From assembly GCA_004794785.1 (NCBI GenBank), contig SJOL01009490.1, positions 570,270-634,269 on the forward strand: DNA of 64,000 nt, in the 5' to 3' direction. Below are positions 46,860-56,920 of the stretch, piece after piece. The stretch is from Opisthorchis felineus. Taxonomy: Eukaryota; Platyhelminthes; Trematoda; Opisthorchiida; Opisthorchiidae. Under the pieces are notes generated by a model. The model was given only the letters and a program-made list of their open reading frames with translations, was not told where the DNA came from and did no database searches. The position numbers and the translations under genes were made by a program. Within the stretch, counting starts at the first letter, position 1; each line of letters begins with the position of its first letter.

Positions 46860-47460
46860 TGCGATTCATGCACAAGCCAGCATTCTGTTAGTTAGTTGTG
46901 CATCTGCTTGATCCCTGCTTGATCTCTGCTTCTCCGCGTGAAATAAGTACAATCTGGCGTTTAAAATTTAGTTGAGTAAGTAAACTTAACATCACAAAAC
47001 GTATCCGTGTGTCTTCAAATGCACCCCATCGACCTGTCTGCCTTCACACAACCTGTTTCTGACTACCCACACCACTTCTTCCAGTAAAGTTTAGCAAGAG
47101 CCAGACATTTGTGTTCCCGATTCAAACGTATTTATAGTCCTGGATATGTAAACACATCCAGAACATCGCACCCGGGACTTAAAGTTGCTTTCATCCTGGT
47201 TAATCATATTTGCATGCTGCATACGTCTGTCAGAAAAAAAGAGTAGTTTCCTATGCAGAAATGTGCTAACGAAGAAAGTCGAAAGAAGAAGTCGGACGAC
47301 GTCCCCCAGATTCGAACCGCGAACTAGCGGGTCTCTGCGCCCAAGCTTATCCCACTAGGCCACCGAGCCACTAGCTGCCATTGGTGCAAAGCTCTGCTAA
47401 GCAACTAGGCCTCGTATGGAGCAGTCGTATGTTTCGGTATCGACCACGTGACTCGGACCA
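46860..47460 (-). mobile_element. tRNA-headed SINE-like insert in gag
   Basis: On the minus strand a tRNA-like head spans 47372-47301: a perfect box A TGGCCTAGTGG (47362-47352) and box B GGTTCGAATC (47318-47309). The downstream body (47300-46860) is non-coding. The T-stem does not pair properly and there is no tRNA-like acceptor pairing, so this is a SINE promoter rather than a tRNA gene. Gag coding sequence is readable on both sides. The exact ends are uncertain, and the head differs from that of the 51 kb SINE family. Confidence 0.5.
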
Positions 47461-47509
47461 GCCGATCATTTGCTTGAGTTTGGTTTGTGCATGAGTCGAC
47501 AACCTAAAA

Positions 47510-48255
47510 AGTATGGGGACATGCTTCAAACCAACTTTGCCCAGTTTGGTGATGCGTGGAAAGTTTGGTGTTGTTGCCGGTGTGGTCAACAGGGAATGCG
47601 AGCGCTTTCAGCTCCTCGCCATGACCAAGTACCAATTCAACTGTCTCATCTTCGAGGGTTCTCTTCAATCGCCACGTGATGCAGCTATCTTGGCCCGGCC
47701 ACTGAATAGAACTGAGCAGCATCTAGAGTTGGCGCTTCAGGAACTTACCACCGAATACCAACACCCTATCACTCTCAAGGCTGTTGCTGCAACGGTTGGA
47801 CATTTCAATGCATGGTATGCAACGCAATTTCCAAATGACAGTCAAATTCTAAACGAACTCCATGAAACCGCCCACACCCCGTTGGTTTTGTAATGAATGG
47901 CACTGTTCACGTTGCTGTCCCTACCGGAGCCACAGGTTCAACAAGTGCAGTCGATAGGGTCACAGAAGAGAATGCTACGAAGACAACTTCATGAGCTCGC
48001 ACGAACATCAACCCGACTAAAGGACGTAGGCGCGGGCCGTGACCGCTACATTCAAGAGCAAATCCTCCGGCCGACGAAAATTTGTCACAGTATGTGTCAA
48101 TGGCACACCGGTTAGCCCCCAACTGGACACAGGTTCTCACCTAACTCTGATTTCAAAACAAACCTGGGACGTAATTGGAAGACCCCCAGTGGAACACACC
48201 AAGATCGCCATGAGAAATCGGCCCAAAAGGCATTCGCCGTGCAACGGATGATTCG
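47510..48255 (+). pseudogene. Gypsy gag C-terminus and aspartic protease (small element)
   Basis: The frame at 47513-47893 reads VVAGVVNRECERFQLLAMTK, then FNCLIFEGSLQSPRDAAILA, the gag C-terminal block. After a gap the frame from 48039 reads RRKFVTVCVNGTPVSPQLDT and then GSHLTLISKQTWDVIG, a retropepsin with D-T-G-S at 48126-48137. The same segment in the 13.4-14.4 kb copy has D-K-G-S. The active triplet is intact here, but the frames before and after are broken, and pol stops at the LINE tail inserted at about 48262. Confidence 0.7.
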
Positions 48256-48261
48256 GAGCAT

Positions 48262-48835
48262 GTTCTCCCGTATTACCCGCAAGGACTTCCAAATACGTCA
48301 GACCGCTTCTTGAATACGCCAACCAATTTGTCTACTCAGGAAGCACGAAGGACGTAACCTTCATTGAGCGCGTCCAGCGAGCTGCTACGAAAATGGTTGC
48401 CGGCCTAAAATCCGTGGCCTATGAAACTCGTCTCGTGGTGCTTGACCCATTTCCCCTGGAGTATCGTCGCCTCCGAGGACACCCAATCCTTACTGATTTC
48501 CTGTATGGACAAGGTTTGGTCAACAGGGTTTTCACCTTTGACCCAGCAAATACACGGTAGGGATATGGTAAGAAGATTTTCAAGCTCAGAGCGCACACTT
48601 TCATCGGACAAATTTTTTTCTCAATTCGGGTAGTCGCTGCGTGGAATAAACTTCCCCCGACGGTTGTCCACACTCCATCTAGAACCCATTTCAAAGCACC
48701 ATTAGGCACTTTCTATGCGAGTCCTTGCGCTGGCAAGCAAACTGCCACGCGCGGGGAACTTAAAGAGCAGTGCTACATCCTTTTTTCGCTTGTACCTTTC
48801 GGGTGGACGGTAGCCGCTAAACGATAAGAACAAAA
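48262..48835 (+). mobile_element. CR1/Jockey-type LINE, 3' fragment
   Basis: Forward frames read [60 protein letters not shown] and then FKLRAHTFIGQIFFSIRVVA with WNKLP. This is the characteristic C-terminal block of CR1/Jockey-like ORF2 (V-R-P-x-L-E-Y-x-x-x-V, the E-x-V-Q-R-x-x-T/A-K segment, L-x-x-L-x-x-R-R and V-x-x-W-N-x-L-P). It carries a stop and a frameshift. It is 5'-truncated and inserted in the small Gypsy element after its protease. The 3' end is AT-rich (AACGATAAGAACAAAACAAA). Confidence 0.7.
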
Positions 48836-49408
48836 CAAACAGTTACAGCCGAACCGAGGACCCTAGGGAACATACGCGACGCAGCGGCTATTCAGCTCCC
48901 GGCTTGCGGTGCCGGCGACGCTCTCACTTCAGTCCATTTTGGCGAATCCTGCCAGCAGCCAGCAACGTTACACCCGCGGTCCGGACCCTTCACTCTACAG
49001 CCCCAGGTTCATTCGGATCATTCCCCTGCTATCCGGAAAGTCAAGAAATATGAGCCGGTAGAAGGGGCGAAACAACAGTCATACAGAGGCCAGATACTGA
49101 TTCGAGGACATGGGCAATGCTCTCCACGGTGGACGCAGGGTCCAGACTACGTCAAGCACGAGGTATAAATAAGATCCTAAGCACGGTCGCATTCAACCAA
49201 CTTCAGACAACAGACTGCTGCGCCGTAAGGGAGACACATCGCATGGGACACCAGACAGCCGTGACATACCTCCGAAGTGGAGGGCACCAGATCCAAGATC
49301 GGCATGTTCGCATCTCCAGGGACGGACCGATATGCGACAGCACCTCCATGAGTCATCACAGTTTAGTTCAGAGCAACGGTCGGTTGAACAGCCTTCTCAA
49401 GGGGGAGG

Positions 49409-49738
49409 TGTCTGGAAGCCAGCCAACCCTAATAATAACAGCACGTCAATTGGACGGAAGTGTCACGCGCAGGCTACGGACCAAACGAACGCATGCCCTG
49501 ATTGGTCAGAATGTCAGCAAATTTCGATCGAGCATCTTTAGCTCCACGCTTCTCAACCCTCAATGGAGATTCTAGCACGACCTTGTGGAGCATTCTGTGA
49601 TGAATACGGTTGTAATAATTTTTCTTTTTTCTCCAAAAAGAACTGTATGAAGCTGCCGTAGCTTCTGATATATCAAAGTTGGCGGAGCAGGAAGCCAGGG
49701 ACCGACAGAGTTGCACGACCGTTCAACAAGTCAGAACA
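49409..49738 (+). repeat. Gypsy 3' LTR (small element)
   Basis: It starts TGTCTGGAAGCCAGCC straight after the purine run and ends TCAGAACA. Compared with the 5' LTR it has scattered substitutions and one extra stretch of roughly 45 bases. Confidence 0.75.
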
Positions 49739-50113
49739 TTGATCGTTATTTAACCGCCCAATAACTGAAAAACACGGTTATATAGCGGTTCTGATGGCGC
49801 AACTAACCACCTGTTAACCACAAAAGGTGGTCATGAGACGAATATAACTATTACCACAACTTTTCGATTTTTCATTTTTGTGACCTATGAGAGGTTTATG
49901 AAAGGCTCCGTACGATTTTAATAACAAATGTAACTTTACTTTGGTTTATGTGCACTGAAACAGTGTTTTTATGTGTTCGTTCCAGTTGTACTCCGTCTTT
50001 GCCTGAGGTGTCACGTTTTTCTCATGTAATCTCCGGTGACTTACACGGTTTCTACATGCACGTTGTGCGAGTATTGTCGACAGTGATACCAAAAGCGCCA
50101 CACAGTGAAGATG
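49739..50113. other. Unassigned sequence
   Basis: Nothing recognised between the small Gypsy element and the AT tract. Confidence 0.3.
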
Positions 50114-50131
50114 TATATATATATATATATN

Positions 50132-50191
<60 letters not shown>
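50114..50191. repeat. (TA)n microsatellite with an ambiguous base
   Basis: About 78 bases of TA repeat with an N at 50131, marking an unresolved base or assembly join. The next bases to the right, read on the minus strand, are CAATAAATACTTCATCTTCG. This could be the polyadenylation-like end of a minus-strand retroposon whose tail is the TA tract. Confidence 0.85.
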
Positions 50192-50193
<2 letters not shown>

Positions 50194-50849
50194 GAAGATG
50201 AAGTATTTATTGCACGGGAACAGTTTGTATGAGAAGAAACAACGAGAAATTCTTTGTGAGGCTGTGGTAATAGCATCAGCCACACCCTGGGTGTTTGATC
50301 CTACAGATGTCACAGGCTGCCACCGAGTATTCCACAATCACCCGACACAGTTGAACACCAGGGATAGTGCGCAGCCTGGTGATATCAATGGATGTAGTGA
50401 ACTCTGGCGAGAGTCCACCTTCGTATCTCGGTTGGAGTTGGCGTACGCCTCTCTAAGGCGAACCAAGGATTTATGAGGACACCGCCCCACAGACACCGAC
50501 ATAGTACCCGGTGATCAGCAGGATGACTATCACTGTTTTTTACTGAGAGCAGTGTCGCTGTTCCAAAATATGTCAGAGAGTAAGGAGGTGAACCATGCAG
50601 CGCGGAACTTGCCTTGATTATCATGGATTTGTCGCTTCTTGTTTCCCGTCAACCTCCGAAGGCTACAACCGGAAAAAACCTTCGATCTCTCAACCTTTAG
50701 CATAATAATACGATGGTTTCACAGTTTTCCCGTACTTTCGTCGCCATCATAATCGTCATTGACAGCAACCTGGCCCTCCAGCTTGGAGGTTGGAACATGT
50801 GCGGCGACTTGTTCCATAATAGTGGTAGTGCACTTGTATTTCCCGCCAA
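50192..50849. other. Unassigned sequence, possible minus-strand retroposon body
   Basis: A minus-strand AATAAA sits next to the TA tract, but no domain is readable in either direction. Confidence 0.25.
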
Positions 50850-50960
50850 ACGCCGTTCCCTCGCGGCCAGGTTTTTGAGCCAAGGGCTTTGGTCGAGAAC
50901 CCTAATCGTCCCCAGTTTGCTTCTGGGCGCCCTGGCAGTGTCCCAGCCCATTTACAACCA
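50850..50960 (+). repeat. SINE fragment, second subtype
   Basis: GCGGCCAGGTTTTTGAGCC (box-B-like), then TTCTGGGCGCCCTGGCAGTG, aligns with the reverse complement of 55380-55465 and shares the CTGGCAGTATCCCAG block with the SINE at 51.15-51.35 kb. Confidence 0.45.
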
Positions 50961-51149
50961 TGAATTGCACACTTACAAATAACCTTCTGCCGCACCGGCT
51001 GTCGTGTGGTGCCGTCAGCCGCCTCGCCTTACTAGCTGAATACAGCAGACCTGGTAATCAAAACAGGCTACTTCTGACACCTCCTTCATTTCTCTTTCAC
51101 ATACCTTTTCTCACCCTCCTTCCATTAATAACTCTCCTTATAGGTCCGT

Positions 51150-51350
51150 CAGGGGCAAGATAGCTCAGCGGTTAGAACGTGAATTTTCTGACCGGAAGAC
51201 TCGTGGTTTGAACCCGGCCTCTGTATTTCGACTTCTGTCTAGCCTTGGGCAACCTGGCAGTATCCCAGTTCTCGTGCTTCCTCCGGGTGGCATGGCAGCT
51301 GGGCACTAAAGGAGTTACGGCTGAACGATTATTAGTATTAATATTTAGGC
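51150..51350 (+). repeat. tRNA-derived SINE (best copy, plus)
   Basis: The head GGGGCAAGATAGCTCAGCGG has a perfect box A TAGCTCAGCGG (51161-51171). Box B is GGTTTGAACCC (51205-51215), one change from consensus. The body reads CTAGCCTTGGGCAACCTGGC, then GGCATGGCAGCTGGGCAC, and the end is GAACGATTATTAGTATTAAT. These are pol III promoter elements followed by an unrelated body and an ATT-rich tail, the standard SINE layout. The body and tail recur at 12.36-12.56 kb and 51.5-51.67 kb. Confidence 0.8.
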
Positions 51351-51504
51351 CCGTCAATTGGGGCCGTTCATCCTACATCAGCTTTGGCGGTGACATCTGC
51401 GCGTCCTCCGACGCTGGCATCCTCAGGAAGCCTCGATGCTTAGTCTATCTGGCTGCTTTTGATGTTCGCACCCTGAAAAAAAAATAGTCTAGGTATAACA
51501 CCCT

Positions 51505-51665
51505 TTTGGTGCCCAGCTGCCATGCCACACGAGGGCTGAGATACTGCCAGGTTGCCCAAGCTTAGACAGGAGAAGTCGAGATGCAGAGGCCGGGTTTTGA
51601 ACCACGGACCTTCCGGTCAGTAAATTCGTGCTCTAGCCGCTAAACATCCTGTACCCTGAAGCAAG
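51505..51665 (-). repeat. tRNA-derived SINE (minus), inverted to the previous copy
   Basis: The reverse strand reads TTTAGCGGCTAGAGCACGAA (box A at about 51645-51631), ACTGACCGGAAGGTCCGTGG, TTCAAAACCCGGCCTCTGCA (box B part) and CTTGGGCAACCTGGCAGTAT, then GTGTGGCATGGCAGCTGGGC. It is clearly the same family as the plus copy 150 bases to the left. Confidence 0.75.
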
Positions 51666-51779
51666 CAGGAAAACGAGCTCCTCTTGCTCTCACGTTGGAC
51701 TCGCTTGACATTGGTGTGTGTATAAGAAACAAGACTTCAAGATGCAAGCACTGGTTTAGCTAACTTCCTCATCACTCCA

Positions 51780-52800
51780 CTCGCTTCTGGCTGTGCACCT
51801 CTGGCCACCCAGAGGCCGCTGCGACAGGATACGCAGAGGTTGAAATTGTACTATGTCATCGGGCGGAATGATCCTCGCTTGGCTAGAAACCCGTTGATAG
51901 TCGTCTCTGGGCGGTTCGTCTGACAGCGTCCGTGAAGGAGTCTCACAAGGGTGAAGTTGATCGTTATCTGTTCGTCGTGTCTGCCCTAACCGACTGTAGC
52001 TCTGACACCATCAAAGACAAGTTTCATGATACGTTGACTACCCTGTTATGGCGAGGTAGAAGCTCAGATATCGTTGTAATTGCTGGGGGGTCTGGATGGA
52101 CGGGCTTAGCGCATCTGAGACACAGTTAGTTGGTCAGCATGGATTGGACTCGGTACGTATGAATAAAGGCTGACGACTGCTTCAGCTGTGTGCTCACCTC
52201 AGACTGTTTTTGTGCAGTGCTAATTTCCGAAATAACCGAAGTCGTCTGACCACATCGCCATCAGTAATCGATGGCGCGATGTCAGTCTTTGGAACATATA
52301 TGTTGATTCCGACCATATGTTCGTCCGGAGCTGCTTCTGCCTTCGTTTTCCAGGGCATCGTAAAGTGCGGACAAGCCGCTTTGCAGCTGAGAGCTTGTTG
52401 AATCCGGAAGTTAGGCGAACTGTTCTACCGTCAGATGTGACTTCATTCTGGGACGAGATCGCCGCATGTTTGCATAGTGCTGGAAGTTTTGCCTGTGGCA
52501 CCGTGCTACCAGGTCCGCTCAAGCACTGGATAGCTGACAGGACGGTGGCACTGCTTGAATCTCGGAGAAATGTCCTCGCCCGTCCTGAACACAATTTGGC
52601 CCGATGATTTATCAGACGCTAAGTGAATGTAAGCATGTGTGCCGACGGTGAAGCCTGGTGGATTCTGAAAGTTAAGGAATGATTGTGGCAGGCTGGCACT
52701 GAGTCTGTTCCCCGTCCACAATAAAGATTTCTAATAAATCATGGTTGTACGGGAGCGAAGCACCAGTTTTAAACACTGATGTATTGCTGTCGATGATAAT
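51780..52800 (+). mobile_element. RTE-like LINE copy 1, internally deleted
   Basis: The 5' part shares CCGTTGATAGTCG and GTCCGTGAAGGAGTC with the copy that follows. The frame 51932-52129 reads ESHKGEVDRYLFVVSALTDC and then RSSDIVVIAGGSGW, where the endonuclease G-D-M-N block has become G-G-S-G. The frame 52317-52607 reads VRSCFCLRFPGHRKVRTSRF, then GTVLPGPLKHWIADRTVALL and ESRRNVLA, the endonuclease end and linker. The RT is absent. The sequence goes straight to a 3' end (52725-52800) like those at 55.2 and 60.3 kb. Non-functional. Confidence 0.65.
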
Positions 52801-52839
52801 GATGAAGTACTGTAATTGAACTGACTACTCCGTCGCTCT

Positions 52840-55290
52840 TTTCCAGGTTCCGGCTGCGCCACTCTGGTAGTGCAGAGGCCGCCGCATCCAGATATGCCGG
52901 GGTACGTGTTGTGTTGAGCGGTCGAGCAGAAGCGTCTTTGATTGATTGGATACCCGTTGATAGTCGCCTCTGCGCGGTTCGTTCAGCAACGTCCGTGAAA
53001 GGAACTCGAGAGAATAAGGTTCATCGCACCCTGTTTATTGTGTCTGCTTACACCCCAACGGACTTTAGCTCTGATTCTTCCAAAGACAGTTTCTGTGACG
53101 CTCTAGGTGCTCTTTTACCAGTTCAGACATCGTTGTGTTTGGTGGTGACATGAACGCCCAGGTAGGTAGACTAAGGTCTGCTGAGGCCCAATTGGGTGGT
53201 CGTCTTGGGTTGGATACGAGACGCACCGACAACGGAAATCGTCTACTTCAGATGTGTGCCGGTCACAGACTGTTTCTTGGCAGTACAAATTTCCAGAACA
53301 TTGGAAGTCGCTTGACAACGTTTTGCCCACGAAAGAACCAGCTCCGAATACAAATAAACCACATCACCGTCAGTTACCGGGGGCGAGAGTCTATCGCTGC
53401 CTACCGTTCCTTCTGCACTACCAACGTGGACTCCGACAATGCACTTGTGAGCTGCTATTTTTCCTTGCGCTTTTCGGGTCCACGCAAAACGTTCACACCT
53501 CGTCTAGCCAATGAGAAGCTGGTGGGCCCAGAAATCAAGCAAATTTTTCAGAACTGGCTCGTCGAACACCGGCCGGGCGGTCCCATGTCTGATATTAACG
53601 GACAGTTAGAACGGGTATCCACAGTGCTACTCAGAGCCGCACTCCTGTTTAAGGTACAACCCAGCCAACCTCAACCAACCATTGGGTCTCTGATGAGACG
53701 GTGGCTTTGCTGGAGGCCCGGGGACACATGCCTCGTGGCAGCAACCACAATTCCACCCGATGCATCATCCGACGCCAGGTTTGGTTGACCCGGAAGACCA
53801 AAGAAATGGAAGGTGAGAAAAACGCTGAAAACATCCGCAAGCCGTTCGAATTGAATCGTTCGACTGGTCCTCGGAGGGCACTTGTCAGCGAAACTGTCTG
53901 GGACCAGAATGTCTGTGTGATATCCAACAAAGGAGAACGTTGGGAACTGTAATCCAGTTGGCCGTCTGCTACCTCCAGTCTGGAATGCTGGCCTTCAATA
54001 GAAAGGTGGACTGTGAATATGGAGCCTCCTCAAACCTCTACTTAAGTGACATCGGTCTGCTGGTCCTCACAACCTTCCACCTCCTCTGTTCGAGGATGGT
54101 GGTGGGTTCTTCAGCCACTGCTTGTCTGGCCCATTGGGGTCTATCTGGGAGAGAGACCGTTCCAGGAAAGGGTGGGTGATAATAGTGCGGGTTTTCAAAA
54201 AGGGTGATCGCAGTGTATGTAGTAACCGCAGATGTGTTGGTTTGACTCCCGTTGTAACAAAGCTTCCGGCGTCACTGATTTTCCGTTGTCTTACGGTGGC
54301 ACGCGAAACCTTGACCTGTGAGCATCAACCGGGATTTCGACCGTGTAGAAAGTGCGTTGACCACATCTTCACACTCCGTCAGGTGCTAGTGCAATGCTAC
54401 ATGTACGGGCGACCCACAGTCTTGGTGTTTTTTAATTCAAAGGAAGCATTTGGTTCTGTCTATTGGTCAGTACTGTTAACTACACTTGCTCAACAGAAGT
54501 TTTTGAACATAATCCGGTCCCAATATTCACGCACTTCCGGGTTTGTGAGATTGTATAGTGAGCTTTCCAAAAGGTTATCTACAGAATGTGGTGTTTGACA
54601 AGGACGTCCATCCTGACGGTTCTTGTTCAACTTCGCTGTCGATGAAATGAAGCGAACTCTGAAAGGCCTTCAAAACCCTGGCATTCGTATTGTTGTTGGT
54701 GAGAACCCTGTCGATCTGGAGTACGCAAACGACATCGCCCTCATCTTTGAAGGCGAAGCACAAGCTGTGTTGGGTAAACTAATGACCATCATACCATCTT
54801 TCGGCATGCGGCTAGCACCTTCAAAGTGGAAAGTTATGCTTCAGAACGTACAGTCTGAAAATACTCCCTTAGAATTCGGGGAGAATCATTTTAGGTTGCG
54901 GAGTACTTTACATACCTCAGTAGTTGTATCAGCTCCGACGGATGTGTCTGATGAAGTCAGTGCAGGAACCTCAAAGGCCCGAATCACGTTGGCCAATTTA
55001 CGCCACTTGTGGCGTCAAAACGGGACAACACTGGGTCCCAAGGTTCGCGTGTACCAGGTCGGTGTCAGTGGTATTCGTGCTGTCATTTTTTCAGGTTGTC
55101 TGATTGAATTCTTGAAGGTGTAGGCACCCCAGTATGCTTACGATAGGCCAGCACCAGGTCCCTTCTCCCACCCGTTCTTTCTCTTGTTTCCACTCTAAGG
55201 CTTTTAATATAATTAGGCGAAGCTTATTGTACGGCAGTGAGGCATCGGTGTCATCACCGAAGCTGCTGTCTCTGATGATGATGTATATAG
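52840..55290 (+). mobile_element. RTE-like LINE copy 2, nearly full length
   Basis: Endonuclease: 53135-53788 reads FGGDMNAQVGRLRSAEAQLG (the catalytic G-D-M-N block), then GNRLLQMCAGHRLFLGSTNF and VDSDNALVSCYFSLRFSGPR (S-D-N where S-D-H is usual). Linker: 53790-53940. RT: 54122-54598 reads VIIVRVFKKGDRSVCSNRRC, then CEHQPGFRPCRKCVDHIFTL. 54623-55123 reads YAND (54722-54733), so the first Asp of Y-A-D-D is lost, followed by IIPSFGMRLAPSKWKVMLQ and ARITLANLRHLWRQNGTTLG. The C-terminal domain is deleted from about 55085 and the 3' UTR (55100-55290) ends in a GATGATGATG repeat. Dead copy. Confidence 0.75.
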
Positions 55291-55369
55291 TGAATAGGGC
55301 GACGTGATTGATTTCATCACGCAGTGGTCTATATGGCATGAACGTACTTTTATTTTTAAACTTCATAGC

Positions 55370-55470
55370 TGTATGTGGGCGGAAGTACTGCCAGGGCGCC
55401 CAAACCTTGACAGGAAGGCGATTAAGTCCCTCAATCAAGGCTTTTTGCTCAAAAACCTGACCGCAACGTA
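55370..55470 (-). repeat. SINE fragment, second subtype (minus)
   Basis: The reverse strand reads GCGGTCAGGTTTTTGAGC, then AGGTTTGGGCGCCCTGGCAG, matching 50850-50945. It is inserted just beyond the 3' end of RTE copy 2. Confidence 0.45.
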
Positions 55471-56435
55471 GCGGTGGTTGGCTTGAGACCATTTGAGTAG
55501 CCCAAATTTTAGGGAACAGATTGCTGAACTTGTTCAAATCCCCAACCTAGTGGGCCGGGTGACTGTTTGTCAGACCTCTACCGGTTGATCAACCTGGAAG
55601 GAGAGACTGTGTATGCTGCACAAGCATCCTGCAGTGCAGCTGAATGGGTTAATGAGGTATGCAAACCGTCCCACAACGATAAGGTCAAGTCGCTTCGTGA
55701 CAGAAGAAACGAAACGGTATGGACGTAATGTGAAGAGGCCCAGTGTTCTTATGAAAAACAAACAACAATAGGGTGCCCAATCCATTTGGATAGCATGTTA
55801 CTAGACACATTTGAGCATCGCGTCGAGCCAAGGCGCTATCAACAAGATTGACCCCGCTCTATTTGAAAACGTCACTCGACGTAAGCCCAGCATACAGCGA
55901 CAAGCAAGCTTTAGCTAGGCCTTCCGGCTAGGAAATGATAGAATGCGCACCGAGACATTATTTGCGTGCAGAATATACAATCACCTGCAAGAAGGATCAC
56001 GTGGATCCCAGCCGAAGAGGCGTGAGGATCCCACAGCACTCAGTTTCACCAAACAATACTTGTCACATTCGAGTATGCTGTTGATCCGAGAGAGTATTGC
56101 ATGTTTGTTAAATTGATATTGAGTATCAGCTTCGAAGGCTCTTACGTACAAATGATCCATTGAATTTATTGCAACGTTCTTTCGTCGATGCTAATGGGCG
56201 GTGGTTCGGATAGGGGGCAGCGGTCAAATAACTAGGTGACGTTTACTTGCAATATAGAAATGGACTGGAGAGGGACGCTTGCGAATAGGAAAATGTGGGG
56301 GGCAAGTGATACTCCCCGGTTGATCAAGGTGCTCCGCCTCGAGATCTTGACTCTAGAATCCTATAAGGATGTTCCTGACGTGATCTTTTTTGGATGTTTA
56401 CCATTGATCTCACTGCATATCCGTTGTTTTCTTCA
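55471..56435. other. Upstream region of SCYL1
   Basis: About 960 bases with no recognised repeat or gene. The promoter of SCYL1 should lie here or further left. I see no TATA box or other motif that I would assign. Confidence 0.3.
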
Positions 56436-56446
56436 GCTAACAGAAG
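56426..56446 (+). promoter_or_regulatory. Splice acceptor ahead of the SCYL1 ATG
   Basis: A pyrimidine-rich run, TTGTTTTCTTCAG, ends 10 bases before the start codon. It would serve either a 5' UTR intron or a spliced-leader addition, which many flatworms use. Confidence 0.55.
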
Positions 56447-56920
56447 ATGTGGCTGTTCAGTAACAAGGATTCAACCCCATCGCTGTCATCGATTGGCTCC
56501 ATGGGGTTGAACTTTACTAGTGATCCAGTAGCCGGATTCGCTCTGACCGCCTCAGAAAATACTGTGTACCACACAATAGATGGCGCCTTTGGTTTAGAGT
56601 GGCAAGTTCGAAATGCATACAACAAAAAGAAGAATGCCGATGAAGTCTCCGTATTTAGTTGTAACCTTCAATCCGTCCAATCCAGCATGCCTATGACGGG
56701 ATCTGTCGTAGAGTCACTTCATCAAACCACTAGATGGATGAAGACTTTGCGTCATCCGAACATTCTCAACTGGATTGCTGGGACAGAGTTAGCCAGTGGC
56801 CAAAAGCTTCCGATTGAATTCCATCTCATCACAGAGCGGGTTGTACCACTTAGAGACTACTTGCGCGTTAAAGCCGACAGTGGAAATTTCAATCTCATGT
56901 CTTCCTGGGGCATCTATCAG
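56447..56920 (+). CDS. SCYL1: SCYL1 exon 1 (residues 1-158)
   Basis: It encodes the start [17 protein letters not shown], the N-lobe, the helix segment [20 protein letters not shown], and the hinge [12 protein letters not shown]. The donor is CAG|GTAGGT at 56921. Phase 0. Confidence 0.9.

Larger units (their letters stand above)
46321..49738 (+). mobile_element. Small Ty3/Gypsy element without RT or integrase
   Basis: A 5' LTR (46321-about 46618) and 3' LTR (49409-49738) enclose a gag start (46629), more gag (about 47510-47890), a protease (about 48050-48250), a LINE tail inserted at 48262-48835 and an unreadable stretch. The purine run AAGGGGGAGG (49399-49408) sits directly before the 3' LTR, as a polypurine tract should. 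A tRNA-headed insert interrupts gag at about 46860-47460. No RT, RNase H or integrase can be found, so the copy is internally deleted. It belongs with the 13.4-14.4 kb remnant by gag and nucleotide similarity. Confidence 0.75.

Noticed and set aside
47301..47372. tRNA gene on the minus strand
   Set aside because: Promoter boxes are good, but the T-stem and acceptor do not pair, and it lies inside a disrupted gag. A SINE head fits better.
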